Source: Roseburia sp. 831b | Lineage (GTDB): Bacteria; Bacillota; Clostridia; Lachnospirales; Lachnospiraceae | NCBI RefSeq assembly: GCF_001940165.2 | Contig: NZ_CP135162.1 | Location: 1,539,501-1,603,500, forward strand | Direction: 5' to 3' | Length of the DNA: 64,000 nucleotides | Part shown: positions 54,530 through 64,000 of the stretch, piece after piece | Position numbering within the stretch: position 1 is the stretch's first letter | How the letters are laid out: every line of letters begins with the position of its first letter | Position numbers and translations under genes: made by a program | Notes under the pieces: generated by a model | Seen by the model: only the letters and a program-made list of their open reading frames with translations | The model's database searches: none | What the model was told of the DNA's origin: nothing

Positions 54530-55645
54530 TTAAATCGCATCAAATTTAATGCCACGCGATACACTTAGTGCTAACCCAATCTCCGCTAAAAGGAACATGA
54601 TTGACGTTCCACCATAACTGATAAATGGAAGTGAAATTCCGGTATTCGGAATTGTGTTGGTTACAACCGCAATGTTTAATACCACCTGTATGGAAATATG
54701 CGCCATAATTCCAACCACAATCAGCGCTCCATATAAGTCTGCCGCATTGTTTGCGATAATCATAAATCTCCAGATTAAAAGCAAAAACAGTGCTATCACA
54801 CAAATTGCGCCAAACAGCCCAAGTTCCTCACAGATAATAGAAAAAATCATATCGTTTTGGGCTTCCGGGATAAAGCCGAGTTTTTGCATACTCTCTCCTA
54901 GGCCTTTTCCAAACAAGCCTCCGGAACCAATCGCATACAATCCCTGCAATGTCTGGTAACCTTTATCCGATGAGGTCGGGTCCAGCCAAATCTGAATTCG
55001 TTCTGCACGGTAAGACTCCAGCAGAACAAATATAACACCTACCACGCCTACCACAAGCACCATCCAGACAAAGTGTGAATACTTCGGGCTCGCCACAAAC
55101 AGCATACAGACTGCAATTCCCATAATGATAATGGCAGTACTTAAGTTGTTGTACGCAACCACTCCGACAATCGGGATAATAAGTGCCATCACAATGACAA
55201 GGCTTCGGAATCTTCCCATCTGCTTTGGAATCTTATAAATAATCATTGCCAAAAACAAAATTACGGCAAGCTTTGCAAACTCGGATGGCTGGAAGGAAAC
55301 CCCTCCAATATAAAGCCATCTCGCCTGTCCTTTACTCTCATGACCGACAAAAATTACGGCCGTACAAAGTCCAAGTGCTCCGATGTAGGCAAGCCCTCCT
55401 AATTTTCTCCAAAAATGATAATCCACCTTGGAAAGAAATGCCATCACTACCAGACCAAGGGCAGTTGACGCCATCTGACGTTTGAGGTAATGAGCCGCAT
55501 CGTTGTATTTGGTTGCACCGGAATAAGAGCTGGTACTATATAGCATTACAAGACCAAAGCCAAGTAAAAATATCACAATAAACAAAAGACTATAATCAAA
55601 ATAGCGGACGGTTTTTTCTTTCTTCTTTCCTTCTTTTTGTGCCAT
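54530..55645 (-). CDS. ftsW: SEDS peptidoglycan polymerase FtsW
   Basis: A 371-residue SEDS protein with about ten membrane helices. Marker blocks: YNDAAHYLKRQ, GQARWLYIGGVSFQPSEFAKL with the catalytic-region Asp/Glu surroundings, and the C-terminal IPNTGISLPFISYGGTS. In the division cluster it should act with the class B PBP. FtsW and SpoVE cannot be told apart by eye; the sporulating host may use this one gene for both. murG, often the next gene, is absent here. Confidence 0.93.
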   Translation of the reverse strand: MAQKEGKKKEKTVRYFDYSLLFIVIFLLGFGLVMLYSTSSYSGATKYNDAAHYLKRQMASTALGLVVMAFLSKVDYHFWRKLGGLAYIGALGLCTAVIFVGHESKGQARWLYIGGVSFQPSEFAKLAVILFLAMIIYKIPKQMGRFRSLVIVMALIIPIVGVVAYNNLSTAIIIMGIAVCMLFVASPKYSHFVWMVLVVGVVGVIFVLLESYRAERIQIWLDPTSSDKGYQTLQGLYAIGSGGLFGKGLGESMQKLGFIPEAQNDMIFSIICEELGLFGAICVIALFLLLIWRFMIIANNAADLYGALIVVGIMAHISIQVVLNIAVVTNTIPNTGISLPFISYGGTSIMFLLAEIGLALSVSRGIKFDAI

Positions 55646-55680
55646 TCAGTCACTCCCATTCCATTGAAACCTGTTTGTTT

Positions 55681-57042
55681 TTATTCTGCAAGATTTCTGA
55701 CATACTCTTTAAAAATCTTTCCACGCACTTCATAGTTCGGGAACATGCCCCAGCTTGCACATGCAGGTGACAATAAAACTGCATCCCCGCTTACTGCATT
55801 CTGGTAACAATAATCGATTGCTTCCTCAAAGGTATCGCATAGAACTACATCTGTAAATCCATGTTTTTTTGCACATGCTGCGATTTTTTCTTTTGTCTGC
55901 CCAATCAGAACAAGTTTCTTTACTTTTCCATGGAAGCTTTCTATCCATTCATCGTATTCGGACTGTTTATCATAACCGCCTCCGATAAGCAGGGTCGGAC
56001 GGTTCATCGCACTGATTCCCTTGATGGCAGCATCCGGGTTTGTTCCCTTTGAATCATTGTAGAACTTCACGCCTCTTTTTTCTGTCACATATTCAATACG
56101 GTGCTCTACCGCCTGGAACACTTTTAAGACTTCTACAATTTTATCAAGCGGAACCCCCATCTTCATTGCAATTGCCGTTGCAGCCATTACATTTTCATAA
56201 TTATGCGCACCTAGGATATTTAATTCATCCACATCAATGACTTTTTGTGTTGTTTTTCCATCTGCATAATAAATGGTATCGTTCTCAAGGTAAAAGCCCT
56301 GGTCTAATTTTCTTTTGCTGCTAAAGAATACAACGTTTGTCTTACACTCTTTTCCAAATGCACGAAGGACGTCATCCTCATAATTTAAGACACAACATTC
56401 ATTTTCTCCCTGATTCTTTGTAATGCTCTCTTTCGTCTTGATATAGCATTCCATCGTATGATGGCGGTTCAGGTGATCCGGTGTAATATTTAAAATTGCG
56501 GAAACCACAGGTTTAAATTCATGTGTTGTCTCTAGCTGGAAACTACTGATTTCTGCAACTGTGACCGTATCCTCCGTTGTATCTGCCGCAACGGATGTAT
56601 ATGGAATTCCGATATTTCCCACCACTTTTACATCCTTAAAGTAGTGTTCCATAATCTGTCCTGTCAATGCAGTTGTTGTAGTTTTTCCGTTTGTTCCGGT
56701 AATTGCAACAATTTTGCCTTTTGCAAAATGATATGCCAGCTCAATCTCACCCCAGATTGGAATCTCTTTTTTGCGAAGATCCTCCACCATTGGCAAATCG
56801 GTCGGAACACCCGGACTTAAGACTACAAGGTCAATCTGATTGCTGACCGTCTCTGTCAACTCTCCTAACACAATCTCTACATCTGCAAAAACAGGTGATT
56901 TTTCACGCAAAACCTCTACATCTAAATCCTTGTTTCCATCAAAAAGAATCACTTCAATTCCTTTTTTCTTTAACAGCTCTGTTGCTGCGACTCCACTGAT
57001 TCCAGAGCCTACTACCAAAACTTTTTTTCCTGTCAGTTCCAT
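55681..57042 (-). CDS. murD: UDP-N-acetylmuramoyl-L-alanine--D-glutamate ligase
   Basis: Adds D-glutamate to UDP-MurNAc-L-Ala. 453 residues with an N-terminal Rossmann start (KVLVVGSGISGVAATELL), the Mur ligase P-loop ITGTNGKTTTTALTG (about 115-129), NITPDHLNRH and YNDSKGTNPDA. The start at 57042 follows AGGAAGGTG; a frame from 57051 adds three residues. Placed between mraY and ftsW as is usual. Confidence 0.97.
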   Translation of the reverse strand: MELTGKKVLVVGSGISGVAATELLKKKGIEVILFDGNKDLDVEVLREKSPVFADVEIVLGELTETVSNQIDLVVLSPGVPTDLPMVEDLRKKEIPIWGEIELAYHFAKGKIVAITGTNGKTTTTALTGQIMEHYFKDVKVVGNIGIPYTSVAADTTEDTVTVAEISSFQLETTHEFKPVVSAILNITPDHLNRHHTMECYIKTKESITKNQGENECCVLNYEDDVLRAFGKECKTNVVFFSSKRKLDQGFYLENDTIYYADGKTTQKVIDVDELNILGAHNYENVMAATAIAMKMGVPLDKIVEVLKVFQAVEHRIEYVTEKRGVKFYNDSKGTNPDAAIKGISAMNRPTLLIGGGYDKQSEYDEWIESFHGKVKKLVLIGQTKEKIAACAKKHGFTDVVLCDTFEEAIDYCYQNAVSGDAVLLSPACASWGMFPNYEVRGKIFKEYVRNLAE

Positions 57043-57069
57043 TGAACACACCTTCCTATCTAACCTCTT

Positions 57070-58023
57070 TTATAATGCAAGTAATGCCACTAAACAAAGC
57101 ATCGCTGTCACAATCGAAAATACTGCTACTACTCTTGTCTCGGACCAGCCACCCAGTTCAAAGTGGTGATGGATTGGTGCCATTCTAAAAATTCGTTTTC
57201 CGCCAGTCTTCTTAAAGTAAGTTACCTGAATGATAACGGACAGTACTTCTACTAAGTAAATAAATCCCACCAATAAAATAAACAACGGCATCTGCATCAT
57301 GTATGCGGTTGCTGCCACAAAACCACCTAGCGCCAAAGAACCGGTATCTCCCATAAATACGCTTGCAGGATATACGTTAAACAATAAAAATCCAAGCAGT
57401 GCACCTACCACTGCACAAGTGATTGCAGAAACACCTGCATTTGTTCCGATTGCCACAACAGAAAAGAAGGTGGCTACCATAATCGTAACACTTGACGCAA
57501 GACCGTCTAATCCGTCTGTGAAGTTCACACCATTTACCGTTCCGATTACCACAAAATACATAAGTGGGACTGCAACCCAGCCAATGTTCCAATATTTTCC
57601 GCCGGAAAATGGGAGCAACATGGTAAGGGATACATCTGTGTAATTTAACATGTATACAACGAAAACTGTAGTTACAATAATCTGAAGAATCATCTTCTGC
57701 CATGCCAAAAGTCCATCTGATCTACGCAGCACAACTTTTAAATAGTCATCTAAAAATCCGATTGCGCCAAATCCTACTGTCATAAAAAGAATTGGAATAA
57801 TCTTTGGCTGATCTTTGATGTAAAAAAGTGATGTCAGAATGATACTTGCCAAAATGATGATTCCGCCCATCGTTGGCGTTCCCATCTTCTTTTGATGAGA
57901 TTCTAATTCTTTTCGTTCTGTCTGCCCAATTTTTAATTTTCTCAAAAATGGAATCACAATTGGACCTAAAATTGCGCTGATTGCAAATGCAATCATTACC
58001 GGAATTACTACTTCATATGTCAT
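57070..58023 (-). CDS. mraY: Phospho-N-acetylmuramoyl-pentapeptide transferase
   Basis: Makes lipid I from UDP-MurNAc-pentapeptide and undecaprenyl phosphate. 317 residues with ten membrane helices. Active-site blocks are FLDDYLK (Asp-Asp), NGVNFTDGLDGLASS, FMGDTGSLALGG and the C-terminal APIHHHFELGGWSE. The start at 58023 follows GAGGTGTG. It lies upstream of murD, 27 bp apart. Confidence 0.97.
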   Translation of the reverse strand: MTYEVVIPVMIAFAISAILGPIVIPFLRKLKIGQTERKELESHQKKMGTPTMGGIIILASIILTSLFYIKDQPKIIPILFMTVGFGAIGFLDDYLKVVLRRSDGLLAWQKMILQIIVTTVFVVYMLNYTDVSLTMLLPFSGGKYWNIGWVAVPLMYFVVIGTVNGVNFTDGLDGLASSVTIMVATFFSVVAIGTNAGVSAITCAVVGALLGFLLFNVYPASVFMGDTGSLALGGFVAATAYMMQMPLFILLVGFIYLVEVLSVIIQVTYFKKTGGKRIFRMAPIHHHFELGGWSETRVVAVFSIVTAMLCLVALLAL

Positions 58024-58112
58024 AATTTCACACCTCTTGTACTTTCTTAACGAACATATGAGCATCTCGTCCTGCGGATGCCCATCGTTTTTCTAGTATA
58101 CGTTATTTTTTC

Positions 58113-59828
58113 TTATTTATCAAGGTAGGGTAACACATTCTCAAAGATTTCTTTTGCCACCGGAGCTGCAATGGTACCTCCATAGTAAACCCCTTTCGGA
58201 TCCCTGATAATCACAAGCACCAGCACCTGTGGGTCTGACGCCGGAGCAAACCCTAAAAAGGAAGAAATATACTTGTGGTCTGATCTTGGAAGCGTCTGTG
58301 AGGTCGCTGTCTTTCCGCCAATTTCAAACCCTTCCACCGCACCATTTTTACCGGTTCCTTCTGACACAACTTTTTCCAGCAAATAACGCAGCGTTTCTGA
58401 AGTTTCTTCCTCACAGATATTATCATAACTCTTATAAGAAAATGTTTCCACCACTTTTCCATTTTCATCTTTTGCACAGACACCAAAATGCGGCGTCACC
58501 CTTGTTCCTCCATTGATAAGGGACGAAACTGTTGTCGCAAGCTGGATTGGTGTAATCTGAAAGGACTGCCCAAAGGAAATGGTTGCAAGTTCTACCTGAC
58601 CGATATTATCCAGCTGGTGCATAATGGTTGCCGCCTCGCCGGGGAGGTCAATATTGGTTTTTGACAACAGCCCAAACTGTTTAAAATACTGATAGAAGCG
58701 TTCTGGTCCCAGTCGAAGTCCTACCTCAATAAAAACCGGGTTACAGGAATTCATGATTCCCTCTACAAATGTTTCACTCCCATGTCCTCCTACCTTGTGG
58801 CATCTGATTTTGCGGTCCTCCACAATCTTAAACCCCGGACACTGAAACTGGTCATCTAAAGAAAGAACGCCCTCCTCTAGTGCGGCCGCTGTCGTGATGA
58901 TCTTGAAGGTAGAACCTGGCTCATATGTATCATTGATACAGGGATTTCTCCACATCTGATTCCGCAGTTCCTGTTTTTGTTCCTCCGTCTCAGTTCCGGT
59001 CAGTTCACAGTCTAGCGTAAACGGATCATTTAAATGAAACTCCGGGTAATTGACCATTGCCATAACCTCTCCATTTTGCGGATTCATCACAAGCACAGAC
59101 ACATTCTGTGCCTCTTTTTCTGTATAAACCTTTTGCGCCGCCTGTTCACAGTACATCTGAATATTCGAATCCAGGGAAATATATAAATCATTTCCGTTTA
59201 CCGGCTCCATTCTCGTCTCCCCTGCATTTTCAATCTCAACCCCTCTTGCATCCGTCAGCGTCAAAATTTTGCCATCTGTTCCTTTTAGATAATCCTCATA
59301 TTTTACCTCCAGACCAAGTATCCCCTGATTATCGGCTCCTGTAAAACCAATTACTTTTGATGCAAGCGTGTCATAGGGATAATACCTTTTGTAATCCTCA
59401 TCCACTTTTACCCCTGCAAGCTGATACTCCCGGATGGCATCGCCGGTCTCCTTCGGAACATTCGTCTTGATTCGTTCAATCGAGCTTACCTTTTCCACTC
59501 TTTTCCTTACTATTTCCTCAGAAAGTCCCAATTCTTTTACCAGTACATCGATGACCCTTTCCGGATCTTCTATCTGGCTGTGAATCACCGATATGGTACA
59601 CACGGAGCGGTTGGTTGCAAGTACGGTCCCGGTTGCATCCACAATCTGCCCTCTTGCCGCCTTGATATCACGCTCCCTTTCGTGCAAATCTTCCGCTTTC
59701 TTTCCATAGTATTCCGAACAAAATATCATCAGATAAACAAGTCTTCCAATCAAAAAAAGAGAGATGAAAAAAATGAACAAAAACATAATCCATATCTTTT
59801 TTCGATGAAACGTCTTACTCCGATACAT
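58113..59828 (-). CDS. spoVD: SpoVD-like class B penicillin-binding protein
   Basis: A 571-residue transpeptidase with one N-terminal membrane helix (about 14-35), a dimerisation domain and the catalytic domain. Motifs: SxxK at Ser306 (STFK), SxN at Ser361 (SCN) and, in place of KTG, Lys506-Thr-Ala (GGKTATSQ). It lacks PASTA domains. Position right after the longer PBP matches the ftsI-spoVD pair of spore formers, and a terminator between them implies partly separate expression, fitting a sporulation role in spore cortex synthesis. The assignment as SpoVD rather than a second vegetative PBP is probable, not certain. Confidence 0.85.
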   Translation of the reverse strand: MYRSKTFHRKKIWIMFLFIFFISLFLIGRLVYLMIFCSEYYGKKAEDLHERERDIKAARGQIVDATGTVLATNRSVCTISVIHSQIEDPERVIDVLVKELGLSEEIVRKRVEKVSSIERIKTNVPKETGDAIREYQLAGVKVDEDYKRYYPYDTLASKVIGFTGADNQGILGLEVKYEDYLKGTDGKILTLTDARGVEIENAGETRMEPVNGNDLYISLDSNIQMYCEQAAQKVYTEKEAQNVSVLVMNPQNGEVMAMVNYPEFHLNDPFTLDCELTGTETEEQKQELRNQMWRNPCINDTYEPGSTFKIITTAAALEEGVLSLDDQFQCPGFKIVEDRKIRCHKVGGHGSETFVEGIMNSCNPVFIEVGLRLGPERFYQYFKQFGLLSKTNIDLPGEAATIMHQLDNIGQVELATISFGQSFQITPIQLATTVSSLINGGTRVTPHFGVCAKDENGKVVETFSYKSYDNICEEETSETLRYLLEKVVSEGTGKNGAVEGFEIGGKTATSQTLPRSDHKYISSFLGFAPASDPQVLVLVIIRDPKGVYYGGTIAAPVAKEIFENVLPYLDK

Positions 59829-59830
59829 AC

Positions 59831-59882
59831 AAAAAACCTCATAAAAGCCTTACTAGAATCTATTCAAACTTTTATGAGGTTA
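59831..59882 (-). terminator. Terminator between the two PBP genes
   Basis: AACCTCATAAAAG (59835-59847) pairs perfectly with CTTTTATGAGGTT (59869-59881), followed by six T residues on the minus strand. It would cut the dcw transcript after the first PBP gene. Confidence 0.85.
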
Positions 59883-59899
59883 TGAAGTCATTTGTATTT

Positions 59900-61978
59900 T
59901 TACTGTCCTTCCGGAGTATTGGTATCTTCTCTTTGTGGTTCTTCCGGAACATTCTCGCCGGTTCCTTCTTCAATGGATTCTGCATTATCTTCGCCGACAA
60001 CGGAATCCTGAACACCTGTATTGGCAGCCTGATCTGCTGCGGCAGACTGGTTGGTCGGTGATGTTGCGGAGTTTGGTGCCCCTGTAATGGTGTATCCGTC
60101 GTTGATGCCCGTAAGCTCTTCATCCGGATAGATATTCATATAAGGGTAAACCTCTTTCATAATCTCACGCACGATATTCTGTGCGTAAGTACTATGTGCC
60201 TGATCTGCTGCGTTTGGCTCGTCCACAATACAGTAAATTACAATCTGTGGATTTTCCTGCGGCGCATAACCAATGAAGGAAACTAAATATTTCTTTTCTT
60301 CAATCGGGTGCTTCTGTGCCGTACCGGTCTTTCCACCCATGGAATAGCCATCTACTTTTGCAGTGGAGGCAGTTCCCTGTGCCACAACATTATATAAATA
60401 TCCTTTTACCGTGTCGCTTGTTGAACTAGAAACGGTCTCTCTTAAAAGTGTTGCACCCTTTTCCTCGATGGTGTTGCCATCGGAGTCTGTTATTTTTTTC
60501 ACAACCCTTGGCTGATACAGATATCCCCCATTAATTAAGGAAGAAAATGCGGTTCCCATCTGAATCATGGTCACGTTAAAACACTGTCCAAATGAGTTGG
60601 TTGCAAGGTCAATCGGTGTCATCGTATCCTTGGTATAAATCAAAGAATCCGTTCTTGCCTCACCCGGCAGGTCAATATTGGTCTTTTGTCCAAACCCAAA
60701 TATCTGCTGGTATTTGGTGAAATTGTCAATTCCAATCCAGTATGACATCTGCATCAAGGCATCATTACAGGAATTCATAAGCGCCTGTTCAATCGTCTCA
60801 TGTCCATGACCGTTTCGGTTGACACAGCGAAGTGGCTTTGGATAGCCTGCTATCATCTCATATCCATCGCAGTCGAACTCATCTGTCGGCTGCAAGGTCG
60901 CAGTATCTAATCCGGTTGCTACAGTAAATGGTTTTGCCGTAGATCCCGGTTCATAAGTCGATGTCACGCAAAAATTCTGCCACAAATCATTTAAGATATC
61001 TAACTTTGTATCATCATCCATCGCATCAATTTCTTCCTGTGTATAATAGGAAGAAAGGTCTCTTGGATTGTTTAAATCGTAGTTTGGATAACTTGCCATC
61101 GCAAGCACTTCCCCGTTGTTCGGGTTCATCGCTAAAACCGCAATGTGCTTTGCACCGGCTTCCCCTTCACGGTAATTGTTCGTGTAGGCTTCGTTAAATT
61201 CTAAAATCTTGGATTCTACAATGGACTGAATATTTGCGTCAATCGTACTGACAACGGTATTTCCATCTTCCGCTTCTTTGACCGTTTTTTCAAAATTATT
61301 ATCCGAATTCAAATAACCATACGTTCTTCCGTTTACACCGTTTAACGTATCGTTATAATAATTCTCGATTCCATTGATTCCCACATTCCCGGATGTTGTA
61401 AATCCAATCAGGGAACTTGCCAGGGTATTGTATGGATATTCCCTCTGGTATTCTTTTTCAAACCACACACCCTTGATATTCGGGTTTACCAGCTTTCCTT
61501 TTTCATCCTCTTGTTCCTGTAAATCGGTAAAAGCCTGTACCTGTTCGTATGGAAGTTTCTTGGCAAGCACAATGTATCTGCTGTCCTTTGAATCTTTTGC
61601 ATAAGATTCGAGCGTCTCTTTTGTCACATAATCCGGGAAACACTGCACCAATGCATCAATCGTCGGCTCAATGTAGGCATCCTTGCTTGTCATAACCGAG
61701 CAGTCCAAAATCACATTGTATACAGCTACACTTGTAGCTAGAACGGTTCCTTTCGTATCGACAATATCTCCGCGCTGATACGGAATGGTCTGACTGTCGT
61801 ATTCCTGCTGAGACAGGACAATTTTTTCATATTTTTCTCCACTGGTATATTCAATATACATCAGTCTTCCAATGAGAATGCCAAGAAAAAGGGTAATGCA
61901 GATAAACATTACAATTAATTTTTTCTGCATCCGCTTTGGAAATTTTGTCAATGGTTTTTCTTTTTTCTTTTTTCCCAC
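59900..61978 (-). CDS. ftsI: Division-specific class B penicillin-binding protein (FtsI/PBP2 type)
   Basis: A 692-residue septal transpeptidase partner of FtsW. Short basic N-terminus, membrane helix (about 20-40), dimerisation domain, then the catalytic domain with Ser346 (STAK), Ser403 (SCN) and Lys550 (KTGT). The last 60-70 residues form an acidic, Asn/Ser/Glu-rich tail without PASTA repeats. It follows the ftsL-like gene by 9 bp. Confidence 0.93.
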   Translation of the reverse strand: MGKKKKEKPLTKFPKRMQKKLIVMFICITLFLGILIGRLMYIEYTSGEKYEKIVLSQQEYDSQTIPYQRGDIVDTKGTVLATSVAVYNVILDCSVMTSKDAYIEPTIDALVQCFPDYVTKETLESYAKDSKDSRYIVLAKKLPYEQVQAFTDLQEQEDEKGKLVNPNIKGVWFEKEYQREYPYNTLASSLIGFTTSGNVGINGIENYYNDTLNGVNGRTYGYLNSDNNFEKTVKEAEDGNTVVSTIDANIQSIVESKILEFNEAYTNNYREGEAGAKHIAVLAMNPNNGEVLAMASYPNYDLNNPRDLSSYYTQEEIDAMDDDTKLDILNDLWQNFCVTSTYEPGSTAKPFTVATGLDTATLQPTDEFDCDGYEMIAGYPKPLRCVNRNGHGHETIEQALMNSCNDALMQMSYWIGIDNFTKYQQIFGFGQKTNIDLPGEARTDSLIYTKDTMTPIDLATNSFGQCFNVTMIQMGTAFSSLINGGYLYQPRVVKKITDSDGNTIEEKGATLLRETVSSSTSDTVKGYLYNVVAQGTASTAKVDGYSMGGKTGTAQKHPIEEKKYLVSFIGYAPQENPQIVIYCIVDEPNAADQAHSTYAQNIVREIMKEVYPYMNIYPDEELTGINDGYTITGAPNSATSPTNQSAAADQAANTGVQDSVVGEDNAESIEEGTGENVPEEPQREDTNTPEGQ

Positions 61979-61987
61979 TTTATGCTC

Positions 61988-62518
61988 CTAGTTGTTTGGA
62001 ATATCACGATACTGGTTCATGTAATCTTCGTTGTCAACCGAATAGTACACAATCTGCTCCGGTGTCGCGTAAGTCATTCCTAACTGGTTCATTGCAACAT
62101 CTTTTACCGCATCTAAATCGGTTGCGGTGTTCACTCTTTTTTCTGTTGCATCATTGTCTGCCTTTAAATCTGCAATCTGTGTTTCTAAGCTTGCAATATG
62201 GTTCATTCTGGTTGTGACATCTGACTGTAACTTCACGTAACCACAGGCAAAGCCAACGAGTAATGCAACCGCTGTCATCAAAAATACAGCATAGCCACGG
62301 TTCATTCTTAAGGCTTTTTCACGGTTTTTCATTGCAGCGCGTCTTTTTCTGCGTTGCATAGCCTCGCGTTCTTCTTCCTGGCGACGTCTTTCCTGTTCTC
62401 TTCTTTTTCGCTCAACGCTTCGGTAATCCGGCGCAGCCTCTAATCTTCTTATCGTATTTCCATCTATGTAAAATTCATTTTTTGTCTGATTGTTTGTTCT
62501 GGGCTTTCTGTTTTCCAT
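61988..62518 (-). CDS. ftsL: FtsL-like septum protein
   Basis: A 176-residue bitopic protein. A long basic cytosolic region (about 1-75, with an Arg/Glu/Gln-rich helix near 35-70) precedes one membrane helix (about 76-96) and a coiled coil (RMNHIASLETQIADLKADN) ending in a conserved VKDVAMNQLGMTYATPEQIVYYS block. Position between rsmH and the PBP gene is that of FtsL. Sequence alone is too variable to prove it. Confidence 0.82.
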   Translation of the reverse strand: MENRKPRTNNQTKNEFYIDGNTIRRLEAAPDYRSVERKRREQERRRQEEEREAMQRRKRRAAMKNREKALRMNRGYAVFLMTAVALLVGFACGYVKLQSDVTTRMNHIASLETQIADLKADNDATEKRVNTATDLDAVKDVAMNQLGMTYATPEQIVYYSVDNEDYMNQYRDIPNN

Positions 62519-62554
62519 ATCACTTCACTCCTCTCTAAATCCGCAATTTTTTAT

Positions 62555-63493
62555 TTAAGCACGTTCAAACACTCTAAGTTTCGCACTCTTCGAGCGTTTA
62601 TTTTCTTCTAATTCTTTCTCTGATGGTAAAATTGGTTTTCTTGTCACAACTTTCCCTTTTGAAACAGCACCACATACACATACCGGGAAATCACTTGGGC
62701 ATGTACATGGGTTTTCATTTCTCTTGAAATTCACTTTTACAATACGATCCTCAAGAGAATGGAACGTAATGATACAGATTCTTCCACCCGGATTTAACAT
62801 CTCAATCATGGTATCTAAGTTGTTCTGTAACACATCCAGCTCATGATTCAGTTCAATTCGGATTGCCTGAAACGTACGTTTTGCCGGATGACCGCTGGTC
62901 ACCTGCATCTTCATCGGAATGGACTCACGGATAATTTCTGTCAAATCTCCGGTTGTCTCAATCGGTTTCTTTTCTCTTGCTTTTACAATGTGTTTTGCAA
63001 TATTTTTTGCAAATTTATCTTCTCCGTAATCCCGGATAATGCGGTACAGCTCCATCTCGCTGTACTCATTTACAATATCCTTTGCGGTTAATGTCTGTCT
63101 GTTATCCATTCTCATATCGAGTGGTGCATTTTCATCCCGGTAAGTAAATCCACGTTCCGGTGTATCTAACTGGAAAGAGGAAACTCCAAGGTCTAATACA
63201 ATGCCATCCACTTTTTCCACTCCAATCTTTTGCAGCTCTTCTTTCATATTCGCGTAGTTGCTTCGAATGATGGTAACTTTATCTTGAAATTCGTTTAATC
63301 TTTCACTAGCGGCACGAATTGCATCCTCATCCTGATCAATTCCAATCAATCTTCCCTTTTCGGATAATCTTTTGGCAATCTGGTAAGAATGTCCGCCCCC
63401 GCCAAGTGTTCCATCTACATAAATACCATCGGGTTTGATATTCAGGTTTTCAATTGTCTCTTCTAGTAAAACTGAGTAGTGATTAAATTCCAT
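62555..63493 (-). CDS. rsmH: 16S rRNA (cytosine1402-N4)-methyltransferase
   Basis: MraW/RsmH methylates C1402 in the ribosomal decoding centre. 312 residues with SAM motif [15 protein letters not shown] (about 25-39), [36 protein letters not shown] and [14 protein letters not shown]. Second gene of the dcw cluster, 36 bp after mraZ. Confidence 0.97.
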   Translation of the reverse strand: MEFNHYSVLLEETIENLNIKPDGIYVDGTLGGGGHSYQIAKRLSEKGRLIGIDQDEDAIRAASERLNEFQDKVTIIRSNYANMKEELQKIGVEKVDGIVLDLGVSSFQLDTPERGFTYRDENAPLDMRMDNRQTLTAKDIVNEYSEMELYRIIRDYGEDKFAKNIAKHIVKAREKKPIETTGDLTEIIRESIPMKMQVTSGHPAKRTFQAIRIELNHELDVLQNNLDTMIEMLNPGGRICIITFHSLEDRIVKVNFKRNENPCTCPSDFPVCVCGAVSKGKVVTRKPILPSEKELEENKRSKSAKLRVFERA

Positions 63494-63528
63494 TTTTCAT
63501 CAATCCTTTCTGCCCAATGGCTTGTGTC

Positions 63529-63960
63529 TTAAATACTTAATCCTAAATCGGCCATATGCTCTGCCACTTCATCCATGTCATCATAGTTGTTGTTATCCAG
63601 CCATCTGTCTTTGCTCCAGATTTCAATTCGGCTAAGCACTCCCACCAGAACAACATCTTTTTCAAGGTCTGCATATTCCCTAAGTACGGATGGAAGTAAA
63701 ATTCTTCCCTGCTTGTCCAACTCACAGGACGCTGCCCCAGCGAAGAAGAAACGGGAGAATTTTCTTGCATCTTTGGAGGTCATGGAAATATTACGAAATT
63801 TTTCTTCTATGTTGTGCCATTCTTCATTTGGATATACAAACAAGCATCCATCCAGTCCCTTTGTAACCACAAATTCATTCCCAAGCTGTTCTCTGAATTT
63901 GGATGGAACTATCAGTCTGCCTTTCGGGTCCACTGTGTGATTGTACTCTCCCATGAACAT
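63529..63960 (-). CDS. mraZ: Transcriptional regulator MraZ
   Basis: MraZ binds DNA repeats before its own gene and controls the dcw cluster. The 143 residues show two SpoVT/AbrB-like halves: [21 protein letters not shown] (about 4-24) and [20 protein letters not shown] (about 77-96). GTAGGTG lies before the ATG at 63960; the second ATG at 63954 is also possible. The operator repeats lie beyond the window edge and could not be examined. Confidence 0.96.
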   Translation of the reverse strand: MFMGEYNHTVDPKGRLIVPSKFREQLGNEFVVTKGLDGCLFVYPNEEWHNIEEKFRNISMTSKDARKFSRFFFAGAASCELDKQGRILLPSVLREYADLEKDVVLVGVLSRIEIWSKDRWLDNNNYDDMDEVAEHMADLGLSI

Positions 63961-64000
63961 AACACAACACCTACTTCCAGATTAGGTGGTTTGACACAAA
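63961..64000. other. Window edge upstream of mraZ
   Basis: Only the ribosome site and 40 bp of leader are visible; the cluster promoter and MraZ repeats are outside the window. Confidence 0.6.

Overview
The window looks like the chromosome of an anaerobic, spore-forming Firmicute, most likely a gut Lachnospiraceae (class Clostridia). The evidence is a complete spoIIIAA-AH operon, spoIIGA-sigE and sigG, spoIIM, a mraZ-to-ftsZ division cluster carrying a SpoVD-like PBP, clostridial SOS and Rex-type operators, and low-to-moderate GC judged by eye. No species can be named from sequence alone. Nearly all housekeeping genes lie on the minus strand.

Layout. 0-9.3 kb: an AbiH-like defence gene, metA (acetyl-type), ligA, a pseudouridine synthase, an SH3 surface protein, a tRNA-Arg(CCG), then a decayed pentose operon (FGGY kinase, transaldolase and ribulose-phosphate epimerase, all damaged) containing five perfect 45-bp tandem repeats. 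9.4-15.3 kb: a DUF4422 glycosyltransferase and a MarR-controlled heterodimeric ABC exporter. 15.4-30 kb: a shikimate-related region. A chorismate mutase-shikimate kinase fusion and a DAHP synthase stand at the two ends. Between them is a 12-kb block with a TRAP transporter, type I dehydroquinase, a YdiN-like MFS carrier, two YdiB-type quinate/shikimate dehydrogenases, two paralogous LysR regulators and a 666-aa flavin/Fe-S ene-reductase. The block is bracketed by two directly oriented copies of a small inverted-repeat element; the second copy is split by a 202-bp cloverleaf-like insert. 30-39.5 kb: xerD, spoIIM, a NUDIX hydrolase, rny, recX-recA, trxA, prfC, deoB. 39.7-44.9 kb: spoIIIA operon. 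45-48 kb: argS, queT with a structured leader, a small conserved gene. 48-64 kb: sigG, a beta-CASP metallohydrolase, sigE, spoIIGA, then the dcw cluster from ftsZ back to mraZ.

The most notable system is the 12-kb block. Two of its transcription units carry Rex-type operators (TTGTTAA-N4-TTAACAA: one perfect, one with a single mismatch), and a third, weaker match precedes the TRAP genes. With NAD-type dehydrogenases, dehydroquinase and an ene-reductase, this suggests an NADH-responsive pathway that imports quinate/shikimate-like cyclitol acids and uses dehydroshikimate or a related enone/enoate as an electron sink. That is inference from gene content and operators; the substrate is not proven by sequence.

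Other points of note: spoIIGA has no ATG, GTG or TTG in its conserved N-terminus and seems to start at AUU, behind a promoter with a 21-bp spacer like the Spo0A-dependent spoIIG promoter; recA carries two LexA boxes; the division cluster lacks murG; and several small palindromic, RNA-like repeats lie in intergenic DNA.
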